Below are positions 50,700 through 60,529 of a stretch of DNA of 64,000 nt, in pieces. This DNA is from Bacillota bacterium (GTDB lineage: Bacteria > Bacillota_A > Clostridia > Lachnospirales > Lachnospiraceae). Below the pieces are notes generated by a model. The model did no database searches, was not told where the DNA came from, and was given only the letters and a program-made list of their open reading frames with translations. Both the position numbers and the translations under genes were made by a program. The stretch is from assembly GCA_023407175.1 (NCBI GenBank), contig JAEYMU010000053.1, forward strand, positions 806,001 through 870,000. The letters are read 5' to 3'. Numbering within the stretch: position 1 is the stretch's first letter; each line of letters starts with the position of its first letter.

Positions 50700-52487
50700 C
50701 TAGGACGGAAGTATCACCCTGATTCGTGTTCCCGATTTTTCTCTGATAATACGAATTCCATACTTTTCACCAAAGTACAGTTTAATTCTTTCATCCGTAT
50801 TGCGCAGACCAAAGCTTTCCATATGAAACCCCTCATTAAGATTTTTCTTCATATCATTTAAATTTTCCACTGTAATTCCGCATCCATTGTCATATATTTC
50901 TATAACCGTTTTGTCCCCCTCTTCAAAACAATTGACATTGATCATTCCTCCTGAAGACATCTGTCTGAAGCCATGATGAATCGCATTTTCTAAAATGGGC
51001 TGGAGCGTCAATTTGCTGATATTGTGCTCCTCTAAATCCCCGGGACAGTGAATGGTATATATAAATTTCTCCGGATGGCATACCTTCATTATTTCCAGAT
51101 AATTTTCAGCAATATTCAATTCATCTCTGATTGTGATAATTTCTTTTCCCTTATTAAGTACCCCTCTGTAAAAGCCGGATAATAGGCTTATCGTATGAAT
51201 CGCTGTTTTTTTCTCGTCTATTACAATTAAACCGCAGATACTTTCCAGAATATTATAGAAAAAATGAGGTGTCATCTGCATCTGAATCAACGAGAGCTCA
51301 GATTCCCGCTTTTCCTGCTCTTTTTCTATGATCTGCGCCATTAAATCCTTTGTTTTTTCGACCATTCTGTTGAATTCGACTGCTAAAGTCCCTATTTCAC
51401 CGCCGTCCTTAACATTGACACGGCAATCGTAATCACCGCTCCCAATATTTACAATCGTATCCGTAATTTTTCTTAAAGGCTTTGTAATCGAAACAATAAG
51501 AATTCTGGATATATATAAATTTGCCGTAAACAGAATAATACCCAGCATTATATCCAGCATGGCATAAAAGCGAATATCCTTCATATAAATGGAAGCAGGG
51601 ACAGCATCTATAATTTTCCAGTTTAATTCCTTACTCGTTTTTAAAAGATATATCTTCTTATTTTGACTTAATACTTTAAAGGTATCCTTTTCTGTCTCTT
51701 TATCCAATTTCTGATACCATTGCAGCTCATTCAAATCCTTATACAAATCCTGACTGCTTGCCGAAGAAATAATTTCATGATTATCAACCAGATATATCTG
51801 ATTCCCCTCAGCCATGACAGGAAGATATAAATCGCATATGGCGGCATTTGTTACTTCAAATTCTACTACTCCGATTAATTGTCCGGTTTCTTTGTTATAT
51901 ACTTTTCGTAAATAGCTGATACAGTCCTCAAATTCAGAATCCTTTTTCTTTCTCCACGGGCTCTTATGAATCGCCAGTACTTCTTCATTATTTGTACCGC
52001 TTAGGAATTCCTTAACCTTTTGTGTCTGCATATCTTTATTTGTTTCTGATGTAATCAGTCCGTCCGATGTATAGGAATTTGCGTTTATATCATAAAATAC
52101 AATCGTATTATAAATCGCACGCTGCCCGATTGCACTCATAATTGTTGTTTGTATTAATTTGTATCTTCTGTATTGCTCCTTTGTTCCTTCCTCCAGAAAT
52201 TCATCAAAATCGGATAACAGGGTCTGACAGGTCTCACTCACTACAATTGAAACCGAGTCATTGCGAACTCCGTCAAAAAACATATGCAACTCTTCCGCTA
52301 TCATTTCTACATCCTTTTCACTGCTGGAAATCGTCTTATTGATCAGCTGATGGCGTATGATAATATATACACTGGCAACAAAAGCAACATTAGAAAAAAT
52401 ACTAAGTGCGGTAATAACAATAATAATGCGTTTTGTAATTCCCTGCCGATAAAACTTATTTTTCAATGCCTTGATCATTGCCCCCAT
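50700..52487 (-). CDS. YesM-type sensor histidine kinase
   Basis: The 595-residue kinase has a membrane helix (~20-42), an extracellular Cache-like sensor (~45-280), a second helix (~285-305), HAMP (~310-365), a His-kinase domain with the phospho-acceptor His in QMTPHFFYNILES (~400) and an ATPase domain (LTLQPILENAIHHGF; DNGCGI). These kinases sense extracellular sugars. I use ATG 52487, eight bases after GGAG; a GTG nine bases earlier is the alternative. It is divergent from the chemoreceptor gene. Confidence 0.93.
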   Translation of the reverse strand: MGAMIKALKNKFYRQGITKRIIIVITALSIFSNVAFVASVYIIIRHQLINKTISSSEKDVEMIAEELHMFFDGVRNDSVSIVVSETCQTLLSDFDEFLEEGTKEQYRRYKLIQTTIMSAIGQRAIYNTIVFYDINANSYTSDGLITSETNKDMQTQKVKEFLSGTNNEEVLAIHKSPWRKKKDSEFEDCISYLRKVYNKETGQLIGVVEFEVTNAAICDLYLPVMAEGNQIYLVDNHEIISSASSQDLYKDLNELQWYQKLDKETEKDTFKVLSQNKKIYLLKTSKELNWKIIDAVPASIYMKDIRFYAMLDIMLGIILFTANLYISRILIVSITKPLRKITDTIVNIGSGDYDCRVNVKDGGEIGTLAVEFNRMVEKTKDLMAQIIEKEQEKRESELSLIQMQMTPHFFYNILESICGLIVIDEKKTAIHTISLLSGFYRGVLNKGKEIITIRDELNIAENYLEIMKVCHPEKFIYTIHCPGDLEEHNISKLTLQPILENAIHHGFRQMSSGGMINVNCFEEGDKTVIEIYDNGCGITVENLNDMKKNLNEGFHMESFGLRNTDERIKLYFGEKYGIRIIREKSGTRIRVILPS

Positions 52488-52659
52488 ATTTTTCACTCCA
52501 ATTTTATATTCAGACCGTTTCTTCCTGATTTTGACATGACCTTTTATCCGCTATTTCTTCGGATACTTACATTATTATAACATATAACTGTGCTTTTCCC
52601 AATAGAATCAATATTTGAATAAATTCTATTAAATTTCATACATTTATGTTTTTTAATTA

Positions 52660-52688
52660 TTGTAAGTTTAAACTATGCATTATATAAT
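52660..52688 (+). promoter_or_regulatory. Sigma-A promoter of the second chemoreceptor gene
   Basis: TTGTAA (52660-52665), 17 bases, TATAAT (52683-52688). The leader to the ATG is about 155 bases. No sigma-28-type sequence was seen. The remainder of 52488-52848 holds no other feature. Confidence 0.7.
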
Positions 52689-52848
52689 GGACACATACTG
52701 ATTGCAATGGAATTAGTACTGTTAGATACTATAATTAATTGTTGGAAATGTCGATGAATTCCTGTACCTGGGCACATATGGAATTCGGAGTTAATTGTGC
52801 AACCGGCCAACAGGTATAGCAAAAGACAAAACATACTTGGAGGTACGC

Positions 52849-54633
52849 ATGAAAAAAATACGCAATAAGATTCTCTTAATTCTTCTATCCGCATCATCCT
52901 TCTTCACAATTCTGATCGGTGCCTACAGCCTGTTCACCATAGCAAGCCTGAACGACCAGGAAATCTCCGAGATACGAAGTACCCTGACGGATGACTATGA
53001 TATTATGATCCAGAACGAAGTAGACGCGGCCGTTACCCTGGTCGGCTATTTTTATGACTCCTATACGGCGGGCACTATGACGGAGGTCAAGGCTAAGGAG
53101 GCGGCCATCGCCGCAGTTAAGACTCTGCGTTACAATGAGGAGGGCTATTTCTGGATTGATGATACCGAAGGCATTCTCATTGCCCATCCCATTCAGCCGG
53201 AGAACGAGGGTACCAACCGGATTGATATCGAAGACCCCAACGGTGTGAAATTAATACAGGAAATCATAAGTGCCGCCACTGCAAATAAAAACTCCGGCTT
53301 TACGGATTTCATGTGGGTAAAGCCAGCGGATGCAGACACCGGCAAATCAAGTCCGAAAAGAGCCTATTCCAAGCTTTTCGAGCCTTGGAACTGGATTATC
53401 AGCACCGGCAACTATATTGATGATATTGACCGGACCATTTCCTTGAAGGAGCAGGAGCTGAATGATAATTTCAAAAGAAATGCCATCAGCATCCTCGGCT
53501 TCATTCTTCTCTCCTTAATCGGAATCGGCATTCTTGGTATCCTTCTAAGCGGAATTATATCAAGGCCCATCGTGAGGCTTGTCAAAAGCTTCGAAAAGGA
53601 TGAAAATGGCAGAATCACCATACAGGAAATTAAAAACAGCTCAAGAGATGAAATCGGCCTGCTGGCATTAACCTTGAATGAAATGTCGGCTCAGGTTAAG
53701 GAATTCATTCTCGGCGTTTTGCAGGAATCGCAGAATGTTGCCGCATCCGCCGATCTTGTAAGAAAGGATATGATGCTTCTGAATAATGAAGTACAGGAAA
53801 TCTCTTCCGCAACAGAGGAAATAGCCGCCGGGATGGAAGAGACAACTGCCATATCCGAGGATATGAAAAATAAGGCCCAGGACCTCTCTTATTCCGCAGA
53901 ATCCATCGCAGAGAAGGCCAAGGAGGCTTCCGGTGCTGTCAATGAAATCAGCAGACGAGCAGCGGAGCTTAAATCCAATTTGAGTTCCACAGTAAAAAGC
54001 GGTACGGTATTCATCCGGGATGCGGAGCAGCGTCTAAGCCAAGCTCTGGAGGATTCCAGGGCAGTCGCACAGATCAGTGAACTGGCTAATGTAATAATAG
54101 AAATTGCCAATCAGACCAATCTTCTGGCACTTAACGCCGCAATTGAGGCTGCCCGTGCCGGAGATGCAGGAAAGGGCTTTGCCGTAGTGGCGGAAGAAAT
54201 CAGAAAGCTTGCCGATACCTCGCAGAGCACAATCAGTCAGATTCAGGACATGATTAAATCCGTAACCCTGTCTATGGACAGCCTGTATTCCAATTCCAAT
54301 GATTTGGTGAAATTCCTGTCACAGAATGTAAGAAATGATTATAATATCATGCTGGATACCTCAGATGAATACAATAAGGATGCTGAATATTTGAATACCG
54401 TTATCTCCGATTTCAGGGATAAGGCGGTTAATTTAAGCTTAGTTATCCAGAGTATGACAAAGGCCATGAATGAAATTGCTTCCGCTACCTACGAAGGTGC
54501 CGAGGGAACCGGCAGTATTGTAAACAGCGTGGACTTAGTGAATGAAAAAGCGAACGGCCTGCTGGCTCGGGCAAATGAATCGGAGCAATATTCACAAGCC
54601 CTGCTGCAAATGGTTTCCCGGTTTAAGGTATAA
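52849..54633 (+). CDS. Methyl-accepting chemotaxis protein with single Cache sensor
   Basis: The 594-residue transducer has an N-terminal helix (~7-28), an sCache_2-type sensor with [18 protein letters not shown] (~95-112), a second helix (~205-230), HAMP and a signalling domain whose tip reads [20 protein letters not shown] (~430-449). sCache_2 receptors often bind small organic acids. ATG 52849 follows GGAGGTACGC and is preferred over the ATG at 52795. It lacks a C-terminal CheR tether. Confidence 0.94.
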   Translation: MKKIRNKILLILLSASSFFTILIGAYSLFTIASLNDQEISEIRSTLTDDYDIMIQNEVDAAVTLVGYFYDSYTAGTMTEVKAKEAAIAAVKTLRYNEEGYFWIDDTEGILIAHPIQPENEGTNRIDIEDPNGVKLIQEIISAATANKNSGFTDFMWVKPADADTGKSSPKRAYSKLFEPWNWIISTGNYIDDIDRTISLKEQELNDNFKRNAISILGFILLSLIGIGILGILLSGIISRPIVRLVKSFEKDENGRITIQEIKNSSRDEIGLLALTLNEMSAQVKEFILGVLQESQNVAASADLVRKDMMLLNNEVQEISSATEEIAAGMEETTAISEDMKNKAQDLSYSAESIAEKAKEASGAVNEISRRAAELKSNLSSTVKSGTVFIRDAEQRLSQALEDSRAVAQISELANVIIEIANQTNLLALNAAIEAARAGDAGKGFAVVAEEIRKLADTSQSTISQIQDMIKSVTLSMDSLYSNSNDLVKFLSQNVRNDYNIMLDTSDEYNKDAEYLNTVISDFRDKAVNLSLVIQSMTKAMNEIASATYEGAEGTGSIVNSVDLVNEKANGLLARANESEQYSQALLQMVSRFKV

Positions 54634-54675
54634 ATCAGCATATTAATATTAATTTTCAGTTTCTCATAAAAATAA

Positions 54676-54715
54676 CAGGGGAGAAAACCAACATTGCTGT
54701 GGATTTTCTCCCCTG
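54676..54715 (-). terminator. Terminator of the DUF1858 gene
   Basis: CAGGGGAGAAAA (54676-54687) pairs perfectly with TTTTCTCCCCTG (54704-54715). The minus-strand exit is TTATTTTTATG, so it mainly serves the DUF1858 gene. It also lies after the convergent chemoreceptor gene. Confidence 0.85.
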
Positions 54716-54726
54716 CCGTTCATATA

Positions 54727-54927
54727 CTATTCACCAACCTGTGTCCGAATTCTTTCCATCAATTCATCCGGATCAATCCCATGTACCATAGCTGCCTCCT
54801 CTAAGGTCTCACCCTGTGCGGAAGGGCACCCCAGGCAGTGCATACCAATGTCTAAAAGTACAGGAATAATATTCTGATCAGCTCTAAGTGCCTGAGCAAT
54901 TGTCATATCCTTGGTTATTGTTGCCAT
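54727..54927 (-). CDS. DUF1858-domain protein (redox disulfide type)
   Basis: The 66-residue protein has the DUF1858 form [20 protein letters not shown] and the CLGC pair at ~32-35. Members are small hybrid-cluster-associated or ScdA-N-like proteins thought to have a redox-active Cys pair. AAAGGAGG precedes the ATG. It is a single gene between two convergent or divergent transcripts, 247 bp from the ferredoxin gene. The function is unproven. Confidence 0.88.
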   Translation of the reverse strand: MATITKDMTIAQALRADQNIIPVLLDIGMHCLGCPSAQGETLEEAAMVHGIDPDELMERIRTQVGE

Positions 54928-54969
54928 GTAAATTCCTCCTTTATAAATAAGTTAATATAATCTATGAGA

Positions 54970-55034
54970 GCCCCTCCCCGCAAATAGGGGTGGGCAAATG
55001 CCGAGTGTGCTTACAATCTATCATATGTTAAGCA
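54970..55034. promoter_or_regulatory. GC hairpin and TGCTTA/TAAGCA repeat between DUF1858 and ferredoxin
   Basis: GCCCCTCCCC (54970-54979) can pair with GGGGTGGGC (54987-54995), and TGCTTA (55008-55013) mirrors TAAGCA (55029-55034). They lie in the divergent spacer of two iron-sulfur or redox genes. The remaining part to 55111 is AT-rich without features. Confidence 0.4.
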
Positions 55035-55111
55035 TAGCTTATTATATTCTATCCTGTTATATCCGTCAAGCCAAACAAAAGCCTTTATATAAATTTAATT
55101 AATAAAATATC

Positions 55112-55140
55112 TTGCATTATTATTCCCCATATATTAAAAT
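55112..55140 (+). promoter_or_regulatory. Promoter of the ferredoxin gene
   Basis: TTGCAT (55112-55117), 17 bases, TAAAAT (55135-55140). The leader is about 28 bases, containing AAAGGAGG. Confidence 0.6.
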
Positions 55141-55174
55141 GTAATCGACTGTTTTTGTAAAGGAGGTTATTAAA

Positions 55175-55342
55175 ATGGCGTATACGATTAGTGATGATTG
55201 TATTAGTTGCGGCGCTTGTGCCGGAGCCTGTCCTACAGACTCAATTTCTGAAGGCGCAAGTCATTATGAGATTGATCCCAATACATGTATAGATTGCGGT
55301 GCATGTGCTGACACATGTCCTGTCGGAGCAATTTCTGCTTAG
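55175..55342 (+). CDS. 2[4Fe-4S] ferredoxin, clostridial type
   Basis: This 55-residue gene encodes MAYTISDDCISCGACAGACP then CIDCGACADTCPVGAIS. The two CxxCxxCxxxCP motifs bind two [4Fe-4S] clusters. It is the standard small clostridial ferredoxin, a low-potential electron carrier for hydrogenase, pyruvate:ferredoxin oxidoreductase and similar enzymes. AAAGGAGG lies upstream and a strong terminator downstream, so it is a single-gene unit. Confidence 0.97.
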   Translation: MAYTISDDCISCGACAGACPTDSISEGASHYEIDPNTCIDCGACADTCPVGAISA

Positions 55343-55390
55343 TAATATACATATAACGTGGATTGAATGTGTTCCCATTGGGTACACGCA

Positions 55391-55429
55391 AAAAGAAAAA
55401 TTCCTGTATAGCAGGAATTTTTCTTTTTT
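55391..55429. terminator. Ferredoxin terminator, probably bidirectional
   Basis: AAAAGAAAAATTCCTG (55391-55406) pairs with CAGGAATTTTTCTTTT (55412-55427), with Ts on the plus-strand exit and A/T on the other side. It serves the ferredoxin gene and the convergent MerR-like gene. Confidence 0.85.
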
Positions 55430-55451
55430 ATACTATATGTATCATAATTTA

Positions 55452-56120
55452 TTATATGTACAGTTTATTTTTCTTGAAAAACTTAGATTTTTTCTTGTTT
55501 TTATCAACTGTTGCGGCCGCCATAGACCTGCTCTTTTGATAATCCCTCAAGGCAGCATCAAACTTCTTAAACCGCTCCTCTTCCTTCTCCTCTTTCAATC
55601 TCATCAGGTAATTCATTTCCCTGACTACACCCTCTGTAACATTCATGCCAATTTCCTCTGTGAGTATTACATTATTTTCCTTCAGTGCCGACAAAACAAT
55701 ATGGTTCATGATCGCCTGAAACTGGCCCATTTTTGTATCAGCTTCTTCCTTCAATTCCTGCCCCTTCTCTTCAGCAACCAGGCTTGTCCCCTCTTCCTTT
55801 TCCGCCAGCTTGTCCTCATTTAAAATTTCCGCCACTTTTTTCTCCTGACCTTCCTTTTGTTTTATCCCGACATCAAAATCAGCTGAATCCGACATGGCTA
55901 GATTAGATAAAAGCATTTTTATTGCCTTCAGTTGGAATCCCTGCTCCTTTAGATGTTTTACCTTTTTCAACAGCTCAATGTCCGATTCCTTATAATAACG
56001 TTGATCCATTTCATTACGGGAAATCGGTAGAGCAAGCTCCTTCTGCCAGTATCTGAGAACATGGGACTCAACATCAACACGCTTTGAAGCCTCTGAAATC
56101 ATATACCTAACTTCATCCAC
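55452..56120 (-). CDS. MerR-type DNA-binding protein with coiled coil and basic tail
   Basis: The 222-residue protein has a MerR-like winged helix (~6-75: ISEASKRVDVESHVLRYW, RYYKESDIELLKKVKHL), an acidic/Gln-rich coiled-coil stretch (~95-200) and a very basic C-terminus (KKKSKFFKKNKLYI). I use the GTG at 56120 because GGGAGGG lies seven bases upstream; the frame extends to 56156. The domain plan (MerR head, coil, basic end) recalls RacA, the chromosome-anchoring protein of sporulating Bacillus, but sequence identity is not established. Confidence 0.7.
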   Translation of the reverse strand: MDEVRYMISEASKRVDVESHVLRYWQKELALPISRNEMDQRYYKESDIELLKKVKHLKEQGFQLKAIKMLLSNLAMSDSADFDVGIKQKEGQEKKVAEILNEDKLAEKEEGTSLVAEEKGQELKEEADTKMGQFQAIMNHIVLSALKENNVILTEEIGMNVTEGVVREMNYLMRLKEEKEEERFKKFDAALRDYQKSRSMAAATVDKNKKKSKFFKKNKLYI

Positions 56121-56226
56121 TCGTTTGCCCTCCCTTATAATGTAATTATTTTCCACTTTTTACATTATAACATAGCAAACATCAAATGCAATACAATTTC
56201 CACATCTTCCCATATAACTTATCGAC

Positions 56227-56257
56227 ATAAAAAAAGGAAACCTCAAAGAAGGTTCCC
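56227..56257 (-). terminator. Intrinsic terminator of dnaB
   Basis: GGAACC and GGTTTCC (minus strand, 56255-56235) form a short stem followed by seven Ts. It lies 40 bases after the dnaB stop. Confidence 0.75.
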
Positions 56258-56296
56258 CATTTCAACATTATTATCAGCCTCTTTATGTAAAGTAAA

Positions 56297-57625
56297 TTAT
56301 CTTTCCAGATTTGCGAATTTGGTATACTGTGCTTGCCAGGCAAGCTTTACTGTACCTACAGGACCATTTCTTTGCTTTCCGATGATTATCTCGGATACCC
56401 CGGGCTCCTCCGTATCACGATTATAATAATCATCACGGTAGATAAACATTACCACGTCGGCATCCTGCTCGATTGCACCGGATTCTCTTAAGTCCGAAAG
56501 CATCGGTCTTTTATCCGGGCGCTGCTCCACGGCACGGCTTAGCTGCGAAAGAGCAATTACCGGTACATTAATTTCTCTTGCCAGAGATTTTAAGGACCTT
56601 GATATTTCAGAGATTTCCTGCTGTCTGGATTCCGATTTCTTGCTTCCCGACATCAATTGCAAATAGTCGATGATAACAAGTCCCAGATTTTTCTCCAGCT
56701 TCAGCTTTCTGCATTTGGAACGCAGCTCACTGACACTGATTGCGGAGGTATCATCAATGACCAGATTGGAATTACCTACAATTCTGGCACTTTCCATCAG
56801 GCTGGTCCATTCCTCTCCGTTTAAGGAACCGGTTCTTATGGACTGGGAATCCACTCTGGAGTTCATGGAAAGAATACGCTTTACCAACTGGTCTTGTGAC
56901 ATTTCCAAGCTGAATACGACGGTAGTTACATTGGATTTTAAGGCTACATATTCTGCGATATTAAGTACAAAGGCCGTCTTACCCATGGAGGGTCTTGCTG
57001 CAATCAGTATCAAATCAGAGGGCTGTAAGCCTGCCATCTTATAATCCAAATCATAAAAGCCGGTCGCAATTCCGGTCACACTGCCTTGATTTTTAGCTGC
57101 CGCCTCGATGCTGTCAATGGTTCTTAGGACTACATCCTTAATGTCGGTGAATTCCTTGGTACCCCTGTTTTGAACGATATTAAATACCTGTTTCTCCGTT
57201 TTCTCCAAAATATTATCCAGCTTATCCTTATCCAGATAGCATTCATTGGCGGTTTCCTCCGCTACCTTGATCAAACGGCGAAGGACTGCCTTATCCCGGA
57301 CAATTTGGGCGTAGTATCTTACATTGGCGGAGGTAGGTACTGAGTCTACCAGATCCCTGATAAATTCCAGGCTGTTTACCTGGGGAGGAACATCCTTTTC
57401 CTTAAGACGGTTTTGCAGGGTAATCAGGTCAACCGGCTTTCCCTCATTAAATATCTCAAGCATGGTTTCAAATAATATGCTGTATTGCTTTTCATAAAAG
57501 TCGGAGCCGGTTATGACTTCAGAGGCTGCTACAATGGCATCCCGGTCCATGATCATGGAGCCGATTACGGATTGCTCCGCTTCTGCACTATGCGGAAGTA
57601 TTCTCTTAATTAAGGCTTCATCCAT
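56297..57625 (-). CDS. dnaB: Replicative DNA helicase
   Basis: The 442-residue protein has the N-terminal primase-interaction domain (PHSAEAEQSVIGSMIMD at ~11-27) and a RecA-like core with Walker A ARPSMGKTAFVLNIA (~210), Walker B LGLVIIDYLQLM (~310) and RESGAIEQDADVVMFI (~378). It is the hexameric helicase at the replication fork (called DnaC in Bacillus). There is no intein. Its order after gdpP and rplI is conserved in Firmicutes, and the 49-bp gap to rplI suggests one transcript. Confidence 0.97.
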   Translation of the reverse strand: MDEALIKRILPHSAEAEQSVIGSMIMDRDAIVAASEVITGSDFYEKQYSILFETMLEIFNEGKPVDLITLQNRLKEKDVPPQVNSLEFIRDLVDSVPTSANVRYYAQIVRDKAVLRRLIKVAEETANECYLDKDKLDNILEKTEKQVFNIVQNRGTKEFTDIKDVVLRTIDSIEAAAKNQGSVTGIATGFYDLDYKMAGLQPSDLILIAARPSMGKTAFVLNIAEYVALKSNVTTVVFSLEMSQDQLVKRILSMNSRVDSQSIRTGSLNGEEWTSLMESARIVGNSNLVIDDTSAISVSELRSKCRKLKLEKNLGLVIIDYLQLMSGSKKSESRQQEISEISRSLKSLAREINVPVIALSQLSRAVEQRPDKRPMLSDLRESGAIEQDADVVMFIYRDDYYNRDTEEPGVSEIIIGKQRNGPVGTVKLAWQAQYTKFANLER

Positions 57626-57674
57626 TGTTGGTCTCCCCTATAGCATACTGCTATTAACATATATTGCTTTCTTC

Positions 57675-58121
57675 TTATACTGCCTCTACCTTAACCTTAA
57701 TTTCTGCGGTTACCTGTGGATGCAGCTTAACCGGCACCGTGTAGGCGCCTGCATTTTTGATAGGATCATTTAGCACCAGCTTCTTTTTATCCAGGTCAAC
57801 CCCATGCTGCTCCTTTAATGCCGCAGCAATTTCCTTAGTGGATACGGAGCCGAAGGTCTTACCGCCTTCCCCTGCCTTCACAGTAACCCGTATCGTGAAC
57901 TCCTCCAGCTTTTTCGCCTGCTCCCTGGCCTCCTCCAGTATTTCCTTCTGCCGCTTGGCCTCTGCTGCCTTTTGCATATTCAAATCATAAAGGTTCTGCT
58001 TTGTCGCTTCCATTCCAAGCTTTTTGGGAAGTATGAAGTTTCTGGCATAACCGTCACTTACCTTAACAATATCACCCTTTTTACCGAGGGCCTTTACATC
58101 CTGCGTCAATATAACTTCCAT
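57675..58121 (-). CDS. rplI: 50S ribosomal protein L9
   Basis: The 148-residue protein begins MEVILTQDVKALGKKGDIVKV, continues with the GYARNFILPKKLGMEAT signature, a long connecting helix (~40-75) and the C-terminal domain (GKTFGSVSTKEI). L9 binds 23S rRNA and limits frame slippage. Normal length. GGAGG lies before the ATG. It is between gdpP and dnaB. Confidence 0.98.
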   Translation of the reverse strand: MEVILTQDVKALGKKGDIVKVSDGYARNFILPKKLGMEATKQNLYDLNMQKAAEAKRQKEILEEAREQAKKLEEFTIRVTVKAGEGGKTFGSVSTKEIAAALKEQHGVDLDKKKLVLNDPIKNAGAYTVPVKLHPQVTAEIKVKVEAV

Positions 58122-58199
58122 ATTTTACCTCCGTTTTGCCGCATCACAACGGCCTTGTATATGATCTAAGCTGCAATTACTATCGTTTAATTTATTTCG

Positions 58200-60260
58200 C
58201 TATAATTCACCCTCGCTGTTCATGGTATCCAGCGTTGTCTTTATTTTTATAATTGCCTCAGGAATTGTTGTATTCTCAAGCTGGGTTCCGGCTACACTAA
58301 GATGACCTCCGCCGCCAAGCTTCTCCATGATGACCTGAACATTAACCTCATCGATGGATCTGGCGCTGATGAAAATCTTATCGTTATATTCAGTAAGAAC
58401 AAAGGTCGCTTTGATTTCATTGATGTTCAGCAATTCATTGGCAACCTGTGCTCCAAGAATCATCGGGCTGTCAACATCGGAGCTGGCACATACCGAAATC
58501 GCATAATGCTTCAGGTAAATCTCCGTATTACTGATCGCCTCGGCCTTAATCTTATAATCTATCATCTCGCTACGGAAGCATTTTCTAATCCTCGTCACAT
58601 CCGCACCGGTTCTTCTCAAATAGGCTGCTGCTTCGAAGGTTCTTACACCTGCCTTGGTAAGGAAGTTATTTGTATCAATCATAATACCGGCATAGAGAGC
58701 ATCTGCTTCAAAGGGCTTTAATTTCAGGTTGCCCCCGATATACTGCATAATCTCCGCAATCATTTCACTGGTAGAGGAAGCATAGGGCTCCACATAGGAT
58801 AAGGTTGCCGTATCGATTGCATCCTTTGTCTGCCGGTGATGATCAAATACTACGATGGTTTTAGTATAGCCCAGCAGCTCCTGGCATTCCACATAACCGG
58901 TCCGGTTTACATCCACAACTACCAGAAGAGTATTGGCATCCATAATTTCCAGAGCCCGGTCATTTTTAAGAAACATGTCCTCCTCATAATCACTGTTGCC
59001 GACAAACCGGTTCATCATCGGTCTAAGGGATGAGGTGACTTCATTAATAACAATATGGGCTTTTTTATTAAAGGTCTTGGCAATACGGTATACACCGATT
59101 GCAGCGCCAAAGGAATCGACATCTCCGATTTTATGGCCCATGATCACAATTTTATCCTTGGCCTCGATGAATTCGCGGAAGGCATGGGCCTTGACCCTGG
59201 CCTTGACACGGGTATTCTTCTCTACCGTGATACTCTTCCCGCCATAATAGGATATCTTATCCTTGTCCTTAATTACCACCTGATCTCCGCCTCTTCCGAG
59301 CGCAAGATCAATTGCCGCTCTGGCATATTCATAGCTGCTTAGATAGGTTTCTGCATTGACACCCAGCCCGATACTGATGGTTACAGACATCTCATTGCCT
59401 ATATTGACGCCCCGTACCTCCTCAAGTATCGAGAATTTATTTGCTTGAAGCACCGGAAGGTATTTTTGTTGAAATATAAAAAAATATTTGTCCTTTTCCA
59501 GCTTCTTGATAATAGCCTCGACATTTTGCATATATTTATTAATTTTTCTGTCCACCAGAGCCGTCAGCAGGGATCGTCTGACCTCATCGATGCTTTCCAG
59601 GGCCTCTTCATAATTATCGATATACAGCAGACCGGCAATCAGCTTCTGCTCCCTATTCTGCTTAAGTAGGGAGATAATCTCTGTCTCATCATAAAGATAG
59701 ATAGCGATTAATGCGTTGCTGTCATCCCAGGCCTCCTCACCATCATGAACCCCCAAATTTGAATCCTCATCAAAATCAGGTGCAATCATTTTACGCAGCA
59801 CCACTTTATAGCTGCGCCCGTGGAGCATCAGATGAAGCACCTCGTCTTTTTCCTTTGTCGGCAGAATATCCTGCGTTATCTCAGGTATGACATTGGTTAT
59901 GGAATGCCTTGCCGCTGCCTTTTCCTGAATGATATCCATAAACTCATCATTGCCCCATTGCATTCTTCCCTCCAGATCAAGAATTGCATAGGGTAAATGA
60001 AGCTCTTTCAGTAATCTTTTCTGTACCTGACCATAGTCCATAGCATATCTGACCAGCTCCGCAGCAATCTTGCTATTCTTGGAATAATACAGGGCCATTG
60101 CCAGGGCAAAGTAGATTATGGTAAAACAGATCGCCACCAGGGAAGCCTTTTTATTCACCACATAGATATTTAAATCCATGCACACCAATAAAACTGTCAG
60201 GAAGACAGGCCACAAGAGATATGCCCGAAGTGCACCCTTTAGTTTTATTTTACGGCTCAT
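58200..60260 (-). CDS. gdpP: Cyclic-di-AMP phosphodiesterase GdpP (YybT family)
   Basis: The 686-residue protein has two N-terminal helices (~12-60), a PAS-like domain (~75-165), a degenerate GGDEF (~175-335, ISIGLGVN) and DHH/DHHA1 domains (~345-680; GHKIGDVDSFGAAIG, VVFDHHRQ, GGGGHLSVAG). It hydrolyses c-di-AMP to pApA and so influences wall and potassium homeostasis and spore formation. GDVDSFG has all metal Asp residues. The gap to rplI is 78 bp. Confidence 0.95.
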   Translation of the reverse strand: MSRKIKLKGALRAYLLWPVFLTVLLVCMDLNIYVVNKKASLVAICFTIIYFALAMALYYSKNSKIAAELVRYAMDYGQVQKRLLKELHLPYAILDLEGRMQWGNDEFMDIIQEKAAARHSITNVIPEITQDILPTKEKDEVLHLMLHGRSYKVVLRKMIAPDFDEDSNLGVHDGEEAWDDSNALIAIYLYDETEIISLLKQNREQKLIAGLLYIDNYEEALESIDEVRRSLLTALVDRKINKYMQNVEAIIKKLEKDKYFFIFQQKYLPVLQANKFSILEEVRGVNIGNEMSVTISIGLGVNAETYLSSYEYARAAIDLALGRGGDQVVIKDKDKISYYGGKSITVEKNTRVKARVKAHAFREFIEAKDKIVIMGHKIGDVDSFGAAIGVYRIAKTFNKKAHIVINEVTSSLRPMMNRFVGNSDYEEDMFLKNDRALEIMDANTLLVVVDVNRTGYVECQELLGYTKTIVVFDHHRQTKDAIDTATLSYVEPYASSTSEMIAEIMQYIGGNLKLKPFEADALYAGIMIDTNNFLTKAGVRTFEAAAYLRRTGADVTRIRKCFRSEMIDYKIKAEAISNTEIYLKHYAISVCASSDVDSPMILGAQVANELLNINEIKATFVLTEYNDKIFISARSIDEVNVQVIMEKLGGGGHLSVAGTQLENTTIPEAIIKIKTTLDTMNSEGEL

Positions 60261-60322
60261 AAGAAAGACTCCTTTGGAACAAAAAGTACGGAATAGGCAT
60301 GGCTTTCACCGCTTATCCCGTA

Positions 60323-60441
60323 CATTATACCATGTCTGCAAGCATCCATGGCATGGCACTGCATGTAAAGCGAACTTTGTCCGCTTTTAGATGCGCACTC
60401 ACTTCGTTCGGCGCTGGTATAATGTCTGACGACATTATACC
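60323..60441. repeat. Repeated and inverted ACATTATACCAT element upstream of gdpP
   Basis: ACATTATACCAT occurs at 60323-60334 and again at 60432-60443. GGTATAATGTC (60416-60426) is its inverted copy and forms a perfect 11-bp hairpin with 60431-60441. The first copy can alternatively pair with 60415-60425 across 80 bases. The stretch 60261-60529 contains no gene otherwise. Confidence 0.6.
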
Positions 60442-60529
60442 ATCTTCCGCCCATATTTTAAAGTTTATTTTTATTATTAACACTGTTCCTTGGAATTATT
60501 GATGAAATTTCCTGCCAAGCAGCCCTCTG

